Origin: Bacteroides sp.
GTDB lineage: Bacteria > Bacteroidota > Bacteroidia > Bacteroidales > Muribaculaceae
Assembly: GCA_014801585.1 (NCBI GenBank)
Contig: JAAVDX010000026.1
Coordinates: 1 to 41,998, forward strand
Length of the DNA: 41,998 bases
Direction of reading: 5' to 3'
In this document: positions 16,378-25,843 of the stretch, piece by piece
How positions within the stretch are numbered: the first letter of the stretch is position 1
Layout of the letters: each line of letters begins with the position of its first letter
Notes under the pieces: model-generated
Seen by the model: only the letters and a program-made list of their open reading frames with translations
What the model was told of the DNA's origin: nothing
Database searches by the model: none
Position numbers and translations under genes: made by a program

Positions 16378-17835
16378 ATGCTTAAACTTTCGAATCTTCT
16401 GAGTGCAATCAAACCCCTTGAGATAATCGGCGGGACCGACAAGAATATAGTCGGCCTTAGCAGCGACTCCCGCAATGTGGAGAAGGAGGGAATGTTTGTA
16501 GCCGTCCGCGGCGTCACTACCGACGGACATAAATATATACCCGTCGTGGCGAGTGCGCACGTCGGAGCAATCGTATGCGAGACTCTCCCCGCGTCTTTCC
16601 AGCAGGGGGTAACTTATATCCGGGTGGAGAACTCGGCTGAGGCTCTGGGCAATCTTGCCTCGGCATGGTTTGGATATCCTTCTACGAAACTTAAACTCGT
16701 AGGCGTGACGGGAACCAACGGTAAGACTACAACCGCTACCCTACTCTACGAAATGGCCCGTATGGAGGGCTATAAGGCGGGATTGCTCTCTACGGTCTGC
16801 AACTATATCGACTCTGTAGCCGTCGCTTCGACCCATACAACACCTGACCCCATATCGCTTAATTCACTTCTGGCGCGTATGGTGGCGGAAGGGTGCGACT
16901 ATGCGTTTATGGAGGTATCGTCGCATGCGGCCGCTCAGCATCGTATCGCCGGACTTAAATTTGCGGGCGGAGTATTCTCAAATCTTACCCGCGACCATCT
17001 TGATTATCACGGCACGGTGGAGAACTATATGAATGCGAAGAAGTCATTCTTCGACATGCTTCTGCCCGACGCTTTCGCTCTCGTGAATGCCGACGATAAG
17101 GCCGGAGCTTATATGCTTCAGAACACCCGGGCCCGGAAATACACTTATTCTCTGCGGCGCGACGCTGATTTCCGGGGACGCATCGTGGAGCAACGCCTTG
17201 ACGGCACTCTTCTGATGTTGAACGGACGCGAAGTAGAGGTGCAGTTTACGGGTAAATTCAATGCGTATAACCTTACTGCCGTATATGGCGCGGCGATTCT
17301 GACCGGATTTAATCCGGAGGAGGTGCTGGTCAATATGAGCCGCCTCGTTCCCGTAGCCGGGCGCTTCCAGACGTTCCGTTCGGATAAGGGAGTTACGGCT
17401 ATCGTCGATTATGCCCATACGCCCGATGCGCTTGTCAACGTGCTTGACACTATCCGCGAAGTTGTAGGACAGACCGGGGAGGTCATCACAGTCGTAGGCT
17501 GCGGCGGCGACCGCGACCATGGCAAACGCCCGATGATGGCTCACGAAGCTGCTATACGTTCGGATAAGCTTTTCCTGACCTCTGACAATCCGCGTACGGA
17601 GGCTCCGGAAGCCATTATAGCGCAGATGAAAGAGGGACTGACCCCCGATCAGCTTCGCGCCACGCTCTGCATCACTGACCGCCGCGAGGCTATCCGCGCG
17701 GCCATCCAGTCGGCAAAGCCGGGGGCAGTAGTGCTCGTGGCCGGTAAGGGGCATGAACCCTATCAGGAAATCAACGGCGTGCGCCATCACTTCGATGACC
17801 GCGAGGAAGTGGCAGCAGCTCTCGGCGAACTTTAA
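16378..17835 (+). CDS. murE: UDP-MurNAc-L-Ala-D-Glu:meso-diaminopimelate ligase MurE
   Basis: MurE adds the third amino acid to the peptidoglycan stem peptide in an ATP-dependent cytoplasmic reaction. The 485-residue protein has the Mur ligase domains in order. The N-terminal UDP-binding domain carries LSSDSRNVEKEGMFVA. The ATP-binding domain has P-loop TGTNGKTT (111-118) and a lysine in NAKKSFFD, likely the carbamylated one. The C-terminal domain carries DNPRTEAP (403-410). DNPR is the motif that selects meso-diaminopimelate rather than lysine, so the cell wall is predicted to be of the mDAP type. It lies about 50 bases after ftsI. Confidence 0.97.
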   Translation: MLKLSNLLSAIKPLEIIGGTDKNIVGLSSDSRNVEKEGMFVAVRGVTTDGHKYIPVVASAHVGAIVCETLPASFQQGVTYIRVENSAEALGNLASAWFGYPSTKLKLVGVTGTNGKTTTATLLYEMARMEGYKAGLLSTVCNYIDSVAVASTHTTPDPISLNSLLARMVAEGCDYAFMEVSSHAAAQHRIAGLKFAGGVFSNLTRDHLDYHGTVENYMNAKKSFFDMLLPDAFALVNADDKAGAYMLQNTRARKYTYSLRRDADFRGRIVEQRLDGTLLMLNGREVEVQFTGKFNAYNLTAVYGAAILTGFNPEEVLVNMSRLVPVAGRFQTFRSDKGVTAIVDYAHTPDALVNVLDTIREVVGQTGEVITVVGCGGDRDHGKRPMMAHEAAIRSDKLFLTSDNPRTEAPEAIIAQMKEGLTPDQLRATLCITDRREAIRAAIQSAKPGAVVLVAGKGHEPYQEINGVRHHFDDREEVAAALGEL

Positions 17836-17941
17836 TGGGCTGCGTACCCCTCTCTCCTGCTATCTTTCCGATTCTACTCTCTCCTCAGAGATAAATTCCA
17901 TAAGACCCCTGAAGTCAAGGGAAAGAATCTGACCATACAAA

Positions 17942-19216
17942 ATGTTTTATTCAATATTTCAGAAATATCTTGAATCGACCGATCTGCCCGGGCGGCATCT
18001 GATGGATTTCATATCCTTTCGTGCGGGCGTAACGTTTGCCCTGGCTCTGATTATTGCCATGGTGTTCGGGCAGACGGTAATACGCCGACTGCAGCGCATG
18101 CAGATCGGCGAGGAGATACGCGATCTCGGCCTTGCGGGCCAGATGGAGAAAAAGGGAACTCCGACAATGGGCGGCATCATTATCATATTTTCCATTCTCG
18201 TGCCCTGTCTGCTCTTGGGAAATCTGTCGAATATCTATATGATTCTCATGCTCATCGCAACCGTGTGGATGGGCACTATAGGATTCCTGGATGATTATCG
18301 CAAGATTAAATTTCATAATAAGGATGGACTGAAAGGGAAGTATAAGGTAATAGGCCAGGTGGGTCTGGGCCTGATTGTGGGGCTGACGATGTGGTTCTCA
18401 CCGGATATAGTGATGTCGGAGAATATTCAGACGGAGACGGGATCGGCTCTGGTAACTGAAGTCATTGATGAGTATCCGGAATTGCAGAAAACGCCGCAGA
18501 CTACGATCCCCTTTGTCAAGAATCATAATTTCAACTATGAATGGCTGACGCAGTGGATGCCGGGCGAGGAAGCGGCTCAGATTGCCGGATGGGTGATATT
18601 CGTGCTGATCGTAATCTTCGTAGTGACGGCTGTCAGCAATGGTGCTAACCTTACGGACGGACTGGATGGCCTTTGTGCCGGGACGTCGGCCATCATCGGA
18701 GTAGCTCTCCTGATCATGGCCTATTTAGGGGGCAACGTCATCTATTCGGGCTATCTTGACATTATGTATATCCCGGGGAGTGAGGAGCTGGTAGTGTTTG
18801 CAGCGGCATTCATCGGGGCGTTGGTAGGCTTCCTATGGTATAACGCCTTCCCGGCTCGCGTATTTATGGGCGACACGGGGTCGCTGATGCTCGGCGGAGT
18901 AATCGCTGTTTTCGCTATCCTTATCCGTAAGGAACTGCTCATTCCGCTGCTCTGCCTGATATTCTTCATCGAAGACCTATCGGTGATTCTTCAGGTGGCT
19001 TATTTCAAGCAGACCAAGAAGAAATATGGTGAGGGTCATCGAATCTTCAAGATGACTCCTCTGCATCATCATTTCCAGAGAGAGGCTCCGGCAGGAGCCA
19101 AGGTGCTGTTGAACTATCCGAAAATCCCGATTCCCGAGTCGAGACTCGTCACGCGGTTCTGGATTGTCGGCATCCTTCTGGCAGCGCTGACCTTTGTCAC
19201 TCTGAAAATTCGTTAA
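17942..19216 (+). CDS. mraY: Phospho-MurNAc-pentapeptide translocase MraY
   Basis: MraY transfers phospho-MurNAc-pentapeptide from UDP to undecaprenyl phosphate, making lipid I on the inner face of the cytoplasmic membrane. The product is a multi-pass membrane protein of 424 residues. Key motifs are KKGTPTMGGI (70-79), FLDDYRK with Asp117 and Asp118, SNGANLTDGLDGL (232-244), FMGDTGSLMLGG with Asp311, and the HHHF motif at 375-378. It is longer than the roughly 360 residues of E. coli MraY because of an extra stretch of about 60 residues near 155-215, which I take to be an extracytoplasmic loop common in Bacteroidota. It is in the dcw order between murE and murD, about 105 bases from each. Confidence 0.97.
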   Translation: MFYSIFQKYLESTDLPGRHLMDFISFRAGVTFALALIIAMVFGQTVIRRLQRMQIGEEIRDLGLAGQMEKKGTPTMGGIIIIFSILVPCLLLGNLSNIYMILMLIATVWMGTIGFLDDYRKIKFHNKDGLKGKYKVIGQVGLGLIVGLTMWFSPDIVMSENIQTETGSALVTEVIDEYPELQKTPQTTIPFVKNHNFNYEWLTQWMPGEEAAQIAGWVIFVLIVIFVVTAVSNGANLTDGLDGLCAGTSAIIGVALLIMAYLGGNVIYSGYLDIMYIPGSEELVVFAAAFIGALVGFLWYNAFPARVFMGDTGSLMLGGVIAVFAILIRKELLIPLLCLIFFIEDLSVILQVAYFKQTKKKYGEGHRIFKMTPLHHHFQREAPAGAKVLLNYPKIPIPESRLVTRFWIVGILLAALTFVTLKIR

Positions 19217-19320
19217 ATATATCTTCGATTCCTCATTCCAATATACATTCATATCAGAAAGTCGCGTTAATCCGTTGAAAGGATTACTATGCTGCCCTTT
19301 CTACATGAATCTTTTTACAG

Positions 19321-20679
19321 ATGAATACTGATATCACTAACATAAAAAATCTAATTATCCTCGGAGCGGGGGAGAGCGGCGTAGGCGCAGCTATCCTCGG
19401 CATGAAAAAGGGAATGGACGTCTTCCTGTCGGATTTCGGCTCAATCCCTGAGAAACATCTCGCTACTATCCGCGAGCGTAATATCCCCTTCGAGCAGGGA
19501 GGACATTCTGAGGAGCGCATACTTCAGGCCGATATGGTCATTAAGAGTCCCGGTATTCCCCCGACGGCTCCGATTGTGAAGAAAATCGTTGAGAAGGGGA
19601 TTCCGGTAGTGTCGGAAATTGAGTTTGCCGGATATTTCACTGATGCCAAGATGATCTGCATCACAGGCTCTAACGGAAAGACTACCACTACCCTGCTGAT
19701 ACATCATATCCTGCAAAAGGCCGGGCTGGACGTCGGGCTGGCCGGTAATGTCGGGTTCAGTCTGGCGCGTCAGGTAGCTGAGGATCCGCATGAATACTAT
19801 GTCATTGAACTCTCGAGTTTCCAGCTTGAGAATATGTATGACTTCAAGGCTCACGTAGCCGTGATTCTCAACATTACTCCCGACCATATGGATCGATATG
19901 ACCATAAGATGGAACTCTATACGGCGGCAAAATTCCGGATTCTGCAGAATCAGACTCCGGAGGATTATTTTATCTATTGGATGGAAGATCCTATCATCGC
20001 CGAGCAGGTAAAGCATGTGCAGTCGGAAGCCATGCGTCTCCCCTTCAGCGAACACAGGCATGAAGAGGCGGCTTCATGGCTCGACGATGCAGGCATAATA
20101 CATTTCGAGACCCCGCGCGACGTATGGGAGATTCCACGCGATCGTCTGTCGCTGACCGGACTGCACAATCTCTATAACTCGATGGCAGCCGGATTGTCGG
20201 CTACCGTGCTTGATATCCGTAATGATGTCACTCGGGAGGCTTTGGGCGACTTCGAGGCGGTAGAGCACCGACTGGAGTTTGTCAGAGAGGTAAAGGGGGT
20301 CAATTATATCAATGACTCCAAGGCTACAAACGTCAACTCCACATGGTATGCTCTGGAAAGCATGACTCGTCCGACGGTGCTTATTCTGGGGGGTAAAGAC
20401 AAGGGTAACGATTATTCCGAAATTCTTCCGCTCGTGAAGGATAAGGTGAAGGCCATAGTCTGCATGGGTGTGGATAATTCGAAGCTTCTCGATTTCTTCA
20501 AGGGGGAAGTGGCGGAAATCCGCGACACTCATTCTATCGAAGAGGCTGTCGCAGCCTGCGCTGAGATTGCAGAATCGGGCGATACCGTGCTGCTCTCTCC
20601 CTGCTGCGCAAGTTTCGACCTCTTCAAGAGCTATGAGCATCGCGGGGAGCTCTTCAAGGAGTGTGTCAAGGCTCTCTGA
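19321..20679 (+). CDS. murD: UDP-MurNAc-L-alanine:D-glutamate ligase MurD
   Basis: MurD adds D-glutamate to UDP-MurNAc-L-alanine, using ATP, as the second step of stem-peptide assembly. It has 452 residues. The N-terminal Rossmann-like domain opens with LIILGAGESGVGAAILG. The central ATP-binding domain has P-loop TGSNGKTT (115-122) and the ELSSFQLEN and NITPDHMDRY motifs. The C-terminal domain begins after GLHNLYNSMAAG and carries NDSKATNVNSTWYAL and LILGGKDKGNDY. These assign it to MurD rather than MurE, MurC or MurF. About 105 bases separate it from mraY and 141 from ftsW. The spacer before ftsW contains TACATTTG at 20722-20729, but without a matching -33 element. Confidence 0.97.
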   Translation: MNTDITNIKNLIILGAGESGVGAAILGMKKGMDVFLSDFGSIPEKHLATIRERNIPFEQGGHSEERILQADMVIKSPGIPPTAPIVKKIVEKGIPVVSEIEFAGYFTDAKMICITGSNGKTTTTLLIHHILQKAGLDVGLAGNVGFSLARQVAEDPHEYYVIELSSFQLENMYDFKAHVAVILNITPDHMDRYDHKMELYTAAKFRILQNQTPEDYFIYWMEDPIIAEQVKHVQSEAMRLPFSEHRHEEAASWLDDAGIIHFETPRDVWEIPRDRLSLTGLHNLYNSMAAGLSATVLDIRNDVTREALGDFEAVEHRLEFVREVKGVNYINDSKATNVNSTWYALESMTRPTVLILGGKDKGNDYSEILPLVKDKVKAIVCMGVDNSKLLDFFKGEVAEIRDTHSIEEAVAACAEIAESGDTVLLSPCCASFDLFKSYEHRGELFKECVKAL

Positions 20680-20820
20680 AGGTTGCCACATCGTGTATGG
20701 GATATGGCGTAGGCTCGTCCCTACATTTGTCGCGGACAGGTCTACCCTTTTTAATCTTTTTCTTACTTTGACCTCCTGCTCTATCCTCTTACTCTCTAAC
20801 CTCATCGTTAAAACTTAAAA

Positions 20821-22230
20821 ATGCGAAAAAGGACAGAATTTTCAGAAATACTCATCAATGAGACTCTTGACGGCGAACCCGTAGGGGAGTCGATAGCGGA
20901 GCGTACGGCACGGACAGCGAGCGTTGCCGCAGAAGAACCGGCGACTTCCAATCGCCGGCTCTCTACAAAGGCCTCCGCTAAAGCCGGCAAGCAGCGTCCG
21001 CCGGTCGATAAATTCATCTGGGGAATCTATATCGGATTGCTCTTCATCTCTATCATCGAACTATACAGCGCGTCATCGTCGGAAGTGAAAAGCGCCAATA
21101 TTTTCGCGCCTCTCATCCGCCACTGTATTTTTCTGGGTATAGGATTCGTACTCGTGCTCTGGCTACAGAGACTCCATTACGGATATTTCAGTCGGTTTGC
21201 TTCCTTCTTTGCGGCCGTCTCGTTTGTGTTGCTATTGTTGTCGACATTCTTCGGCGCCGATATCAACGGAGCCCAGCGAGCCCTTATTATCGGGGGATTT
21301 ACGATTCAGCCTCCTGAGATAGTGAAACTGACCGTACTCGTGCTGCTGGCCACTATTCTGGCGCGGAATCAGCGCCCGGGCGGAGTATCGACAAAGGCGA
21401 TAGTGATAGTGGCTGTCGTCGTGCTTATCTTCGGAGGAGTACTTTGGATCAATGGTCTGACCAATATGATCATTATGATGATCGTCAGCATAGCAATGTT
21501 CCTAATCGGCGGAATACAGGGCAAGAAATTGATGGCTGTGGCTGTAGTCTACGGACTGGGGGTCGGCGGAATCGTGATGCTCAAGAATGTAGGCCATTCC
21601 TCTTCGGAATATGACAGCGTAGGACAGACCGAACAGACCGAACAGACGATCGGTCGATCCGCAACCCACGAGGGCCGATTAACCCGATTTTGGAAAGGAG
21701 TAAGCCCGGATGATCCGATCGACGATTATAACAGGCAGATAATCTTCGCCCGCATGGCTCAGGCCAACGGAGGTTTTATCGGGATGGGACCGGGACATTC
21801 GCGTGAGAATGCCCGACTACCCCTCGCCTTTTCGGATTATATTTATTCGATTGTGGTGGAAGATCTGGGATTTGTCGGCGGGGTAGTCGTACTGATTCTA
21901 TATCTTCTTCTGCTCGGCCGAGCGGGACGCATAGCTTATAAATGCAACAGGGCATTTCCGGCCTTTCTGATCATGGGGTGCGCGGTGCTGATAGTGTCGC
22001 AGGCTCTTGTCCACATGGCTATCGTGACGGGAGTCTTTCCGGTGAGCGGTCAGCCTCTCCCCTTCATTTCGAAGGGAGGCACGTCGATAATAGTCATGTC
22101 AATGGCTATAGGAATTATGCTCTCTGTAAGCAGGTATGCCGTAGTCTCCCGCGACCGCAAAGCCAATAAGGAGGAAGCAATGAAACTCTCTGAAGACCTT
22201 CAGGCCGCCAACTACTCCAGCCATCAGTAG
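20821..22230 (+). CDS. ftsW: Septal peptidoglycan polymerase FtsW (SEDS family)
   Basis: FtsW polymerises lipid II into glycan strands at the septum together with FtsI. The 469-residue protein has an unusually long hydrophilic N-terminus (about 1-63) before the first membrane helix (KFIWGIYIGLLFISIIELY) and then a SEDS core of about ten helices. Conserved features include INGAQRALIIGGFTIQPPE, the catalytic-type aspartate Asp339 in LPLAFSDYIYSIVVEDLG, and VFPVSGQPLPFISKGGTS, where most homologues have Tyr in place of Lys418. A charged periplasmic loop (about 260-300) contains short Glu-Gln-Thr repeats. The position between murD and murG distinguishes FtsW from RodA. Confidence 0.95.
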   Translation: MRKRTEFSEILINETLDGEPVGESIAERTARTASVAAEEPATSNRRLSTKASAKAGKQRPPVDKFIWGIYIGLLFISIIELYSASSSEVKSANIFAPLIRHCIFLGIGFVLVLWLQRLHYGYFSRFASFFAAVSFVLLLLSTFFGADINGAQRALIIGGFTIQPPEIVKLTVLVLLATILARNQRPGGVSTKAIVIVAVVVLIFGGVLWINGLTNMIIMMIVSIAMFLIGGIQGKKLMAVAVVYGLGVGGIVMLKNVGHSSSEYDSVGQTEQTEQTIGRSATHEGRLTRFWKGVSPDDPIDDYNRQIIFARMAQANGGFIGMGPGHSRENARLPLAFSDYIYSIVVEDLGFVGGVVVLILYLLLLGRAGRIAYKCNRAFPAFLIMGCAVLIVSQALVHMAIVTGVFPVSGQPLPFISKGGTSIIVMSMAIGIMLSVSRYAVVSRDRKANKEEAMKLSEDLQAANYSSHQ

Positions 22231-22284
22231 AAGCCGCTACAGATTTATTACTTAATATTTACCACTTTTACTTTAGATTGCAGC

Positions 22285-23379
22285 ATGCAATATAAGATTC
22301 TCATCTCCGGCGGAGGTACCGGAGGACATATCTTCCCGGCACTCTCGATTGCCAATGCGCTCAAGAGGCGCCTGAATGTCGATATCCTTTTCGTCGGAGC
22401 CGACAACCGTATGGAGATGGAACGCATACCGGCGGCCGGCTATCCAATTAAGGGGCTGCCCGTCGCAGGCTTCAACCGTAAGAATCTGCTGAAGAATATC
22501 AGCGTCCTTTTCAAGCTCCGTAAGAGCCTCCGAATGGCTCGTAAGATAGTCGATGATTTTCAACCCGACATCGCTATCGGAGTCGGGGGGTACTGCTCCG
22601 GGCCGACGCTTAAGGCGGCACAGCGTCGGGGAGTTCCGACCTTGCTGCAGGAGCAGAATTCCTACGCCGGAGTTACCAATAAGTTGCTTGCCAAGAAGGC
22701 AGAGAAGATCTGTGTGGCTTATGAAGGTATGGAACGTTTCTTCCCGGCTGATAAAATAATCCTTACGGGCAATCCGATACGTAAGGATCTTCTCGATCAT
22801 GCGATGACTCCCGAGCAGGCGCGTAAAAGTTTCGGTCTGAATCCTGACCGCATCACAGTCCTCGTCATCGGGGGTTCGCTGGGAGCTCTGACGATGAATG
22901 AAAGCCTTGAGCAGGGTCTGAAACGCCTTAATGAGACCGGAATACAAGTCATATGGCAGACCGGTAAAAACTTTGTGGAGCGTGCCCGGAAAGCGGCTAA
23001 GGGGATGAAAGGGGTAGTGGTCACTCCCTTTATTTCGGATATGGCTGCCGCTTATGCGGCAGCGTCGGTGGTAGCGTCGAGAGCAGGGGCCGGCTCAATC
23101 TCCGAACTGGAGGTGCTGGGTAAGCCATGTGTACTCGTGCCTTCGCCCAACGTGGCTGAAGACCATCAGACAAAGAACGCCCGCGCACTCTCCGATCGCG
23201 GAGCGGCAGTACTCGTCGCTGATGCAGATGCGCGTGAGAAACTCGTAGATACACTTCTACAGCTCTCTTCCGATCCCAAACGACTTGAGGAGATGAAGAA
23301 AGCGATCGCAGAAATGGCTCTCCCCTCTGCTGACGAAATCATAGCCGACGAGATCGTTGCCATTCTTAACAGAAAATAA
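22285..23379 (+). CDS. murG: UDP-GlcNAc:undecaprenyl-PP-MurNAc-pentapeptide GlcNAc transferase MurG
   Basis: MurG adds N-acetylglucosamine to lipid I to make lipid II, acting as a peripheral protein on the cytoplasmic side of the membrane. The 364-residue GT28 enzyme has the N-terminal glycine loop LISGGGTGGHIFPALSIA, then IGVGGYCSGPTLKAAQ and LLQEQNSYAGVTNKLLAKKA. The C-terminal donor domain contains VLVIGGSLGALTMNE and SRAGAGSISELEVLGKP, and then the conserved SPNVAEDHQTKNARAL. It lies between ftsW and murC, with only 15 bases before murC, and is surely cotranscribed with it. Confidence 0.97.
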   Translation: MQYKILISGGGTGGHIFPALSIANALKRRLNVDILFVGADNRMEMERIPAAGYPIKGLPVAGFNRKNLLKNISVLFKLRKSLRMARKIVDDFQPDIAIGVGGYCSGPTLKAAQRRGVPTLLQEQNSYAGVTNKLLAKKAEKICVAYEGMERFFPADKIILTGNPIRKDLLDHAMTPEQARKSFGLNPDRITVLVIGGSLGALTMNESLEQGLKRLNETGIQVIWQTGKNFVERARKAAKGMKGVVVTPFISDMAAAYAAASVVASRAGAGSISELEVLGKPCVLVPSPNVAEDHQTKNARALSDRGAAVLVADADAREKLVDTLLQLSSDPKRLEEMKKAIAEMALPSADEIIADEIVAILNRK

Positions 23380-23394
23380 TCCTTTTGAACTAAA

Positions 23395-24771
23395 GTGAAA
23401 CAGTCTAATCTATATTTCGTTGGAGCCGGAGGAATCGGCATGGCCAACCTTGTAAGATATTTCCTCAGTAAAGGCAATAAAGTAGCCGGCTATGACCGCA
23501 CTTCCACTCCCCTCACCTCCAGCCTTATCGCTGAAGGCGCTGAAATCGTGTTTGACGATGATCCGGCTCTCATCCCGGAGCAATTCCGCAATCCGGAGAA
23601 TACGCTTGTCGTCTATACCCCCGCGGTAGGAAACGACAATCGGATCCTGAGTTATTTTCGCGAAGGGGGATTCGAGGTCATCAAGCGGGCCCGGCTCTTA
23701 GGACTAATCACTCTCAATTCAAAGGGAATATGCATCGCAGGTTCGCATGGGAAGACTACTACCTGCTCCATGACGGCCAATATCCTTCGCAATACTCCCG
23801 AAGGAGTCAATGCTTTCCTCGGCGGAATCCTGCGTAATACGGGCTCGAACCTCGTCATCTCGGAGCGCTCGGAATATTCAGTAATCGAGGCTGATGAATA
23901 CGACCGCTCTTTTCATCAGCTCTCCCCTTACATCGCTGTCGTCACATCCTGCGATCCCGACCATCTTGACATCTACGGCGATGAGGAGCATTATCTGGAG
24001 GCGTTCTCAATCTTCTCGTCGCTTATCCGTGAAGGGGGAGCCCTGATAATGCATACCGGACTGAAAATGAAGCCCGATCTGAAGCCCGGAGTGCGACTCT
24101 ATACCTATTCCGGTTCATCGGAGGGGGACTGGCATGCCGAAGATATCCGCTATGGCGTCGGTACACTATCCTTCACACTCGTCGGTCCGGAGGGTCTGCG
24201 GATTGAGGATATCAGTCTGGGAGTTCCGGTAGAAATCAATATCGACAATGCAGTGGCCGCAGCTGCGGCTTCAATTCTTGCGGGAGCCACGCCGGAGGAG
24301 GTAAGACGCGGACTGGGAGAATTCAAGGGTGCGCGACGCCGCTTCGAAATCTATCTTGACGGGAAAGAGGGCGGACCGGTGCTTATCGATGATTATGCGC
24401 ATAGCCCGAATGAAGTAGCCGCATCCGTGCGCTCTGTGAGAAAACTCTATCCGGGTCGTAAGATCAGCGTCATTTTCCAGCCGCATCTCTACACCCGTAC
24501 TCGTGATTTCGCCCCTGAATTCGCGCGGGCTCTATCGGAAGCCGACGAAGTGATAATGCCTGAAATTTATCCGGCCAGAGAACTTCCGATACCCGGTGTC
24601 GACAGTAATCTCATCCTGAAAGATGTCAAATCAGAAAAAAAATGTCTTTGTGACAGAAAAGATTTGCTTGATTTCATAAAAAATTGTAATTTTGAAGTAT
24701 TGATGACCTTGGGAGCCGCCGATCTTGATCGGATGCTCCCCGACATCAAACAGATTTTGCTCGAAAAATAA
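23395..24771 (+). CDS. murC: UDP-MurNAc:L-alanine ligase MurC
   Basis: MurC adds L-alanine to UDP-MurNAc, the first stem-peptide step. I accept the GTG at 23395 as start because the protein then begins with the conserved nucleotide-fold segment NLYFVGAGGIGMANLVRYF, and no in-frame ATG precedes it. The product has 458 residues. The P-loop is AGSHGKTTTC (115-124), and VIEADEYDRSFHQLSPYIAV, SCDPDHLDIYG and IDDYAHSPNEVAASV are further MurC signatures. It follows murG after 15 bases. The 145-base gap before ftsQ is the largest in this part of the cluster and could contain an internal promoter, though I could not place one convincingly. Confidence 0.96.
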   Translation: MKQSNLYFVGAGGIGMANLVRYFLSKGNKVAGYDRTSTPLTSSLIAEGAEIVFDDDPALIPEQFRNPENTLVVYTPAVGNDNRILSYFREGGFEVIKRARLLGLITLNSKGICIAGSHGKTTTCSMTANILRNTPEGVNAFLGGILRNTGSNLVISERSEYSVIEADEYDRSFHQLSPYIAVVTSCDPDHLDIYGDEEHYLEAFSIFSSLIREGGALIMHTGLKMKPDLKPGVRLYTYSGSSEGDWHAEDIRYGVGTLSFTLVGPEGLRIEDISLGVPVEINIDNAVAAAAASILAGATPEEVRRGLGEFKGARRRFEIYLDGKEGGPVLIDDYAHSPNEVAASVRSVRKLYPGRKISVIFQPHLYTRTRDFAPEFARALSEADEVIMPEIYPARELPIPGVDSNLILKDVKSEKKCLCDRKDLLDFIKNCNFEVLMTLGAADLDRMLPDIKQILLEK

Positions 24772-24916
24772 GGCTCCGGCTCTTTTTCACTCCCTGTAGG
24801 AAAGGGGATTGGAGAAGAGGTGGGCGTCGTATATATACGGACAATGACATCGCGGGGTTATCTGAAACTGTAAATTTTCGGTTTAACCGATCGCTATCTT
24901 ACTTTTAAGTAACTCT

Positions 24917-25816
24917 ATGACTCCAGTAGTGAAGAAAATACTCAAATGGTCGATCCTGATTCTGCTGCTATGCTATGTGGCGGGTATCACTGTGTGGTCA
25001 CGCATGGAGGCCGACCGTCATGTCATAAAGGGAGTCACAATCAGAATCGATGGCAATGGCCTATCGGATACTATTACAGCACGCGGAATCACGGCCTCGC
25101 TGATGAAATATCCGGCGAAGATTGTGGGAGCGCCTGCCAATACGATTAATACTCTGGCGATAGAGAAGTTTCTGATGAAGCAGAATAATTTTGAGGATGT
25201 AAGATGCTTCGTCTCTTCCAATGGCTATCTCAACGTGGGAATAACTCCGATGATTCCGGAAATCAGAGTCTTCGAGGGGAATCGCTCCTATTACGTGAAT
25301 AAGGCCGGAAAGCATATCGAGTCAAAAGCAAGTTTCTATGCCGACGTGCCGATAGTCAGCGGAAAATTCAGTAAGACATTCCGTCCGGAAATGATTCTGC
25401 CGGTAGTAAGATATGTCAATTCCGATCCTGACCTTAAGAATCTTGTCGGGATGTTTGAGGTCCGCGGGCCAAATGATATCCTGCTGATTCCGAAAGTGGC
25501 GGGTCACGTCATCAATTTCGGTGACACTACGCGACTGGATGAGAAACGACGTGCTCTGCTTACCGTCTACGAGAAGATTATCCCCTATAAGGGGTGGGAG
25601 GAATATGACACGATATCCGTAAAATTCCGAGGACAGATAGTAGCCACTCGTCGCGATAAGGCTCCGCGTTTCCCCATTGAGGTCTACGAAGAGGAAATCG
25701 ATCCGGAAGAATCGACTCTCCCGACGGATTCGGTGCGCGATGTGCAACAGCAAGTGGCCGGCAACCCGAATAAGACGCGACCGGAATCACAATCCCATCC
25801 TCAACCCAATACCTAA
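24917..25816 (+). CDS. ftsQ: Cell division protein FtsQ
   Basis: FtsQ is a bitopic divisome scaffold that links FtsA-side components with FtsL and FtsWI. The 299-residue product has a short basic N-terminus, one transmembrane helix (about 9-27, WSILILLLCYVAGITVW), and an extracytoplasmic part with a POTRA-like start (VIKGVTIRIDGNGLSDTITA) followed by a beta-rich domain. It ends in a Pro/Gln/Asn-rich tail. Similarity in the family is low, so the identification relies on topology and on its place between murC and ftsA, the normal position. The tail carries no recognisable motif. Confidence 0.9.
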   Translation: MTPVVKKILKWSILILLLCYVAGITVWSRMEADRHVIKGVTIRIDGNGLSDTITARGITASLMKYPAKIVGAPANTINTLAIEKFLMKQNNFEDVRCFVSSNGYLNVGITPMIPEIRVFEGNRSYYVNKAGKHIESKASFYADVPIVSGKFSKTFRPEMILPVVRYVNSDPDLKNLVGMFEVRGPNDILLIPKVAGHVINFGDTTRLDEKRRALLTVYEKIIPYKGWEEYDTISVKFRGQIVATRRDKAPRFPIEVYEEEIDPEESTLPTDSVRDVQQQVAGNPNKTRPESQSHPQPNT

Positions 25817-25843
25817 GAAATCTCCAACCCTTCAAACTCATAT

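Noticed and set aside
20722..20729. Promoter before ftsW (TACATTTG)
   Set aside because: The -7 element matches, but no TTTG exists at the right distance upstream.
24875..24907. Promoter before ftsQ (TTTT and TACTTTTA)
   Set aside because: Both elements deviate from consensus, and the start would fall almost on the ATG, leaving no leader.
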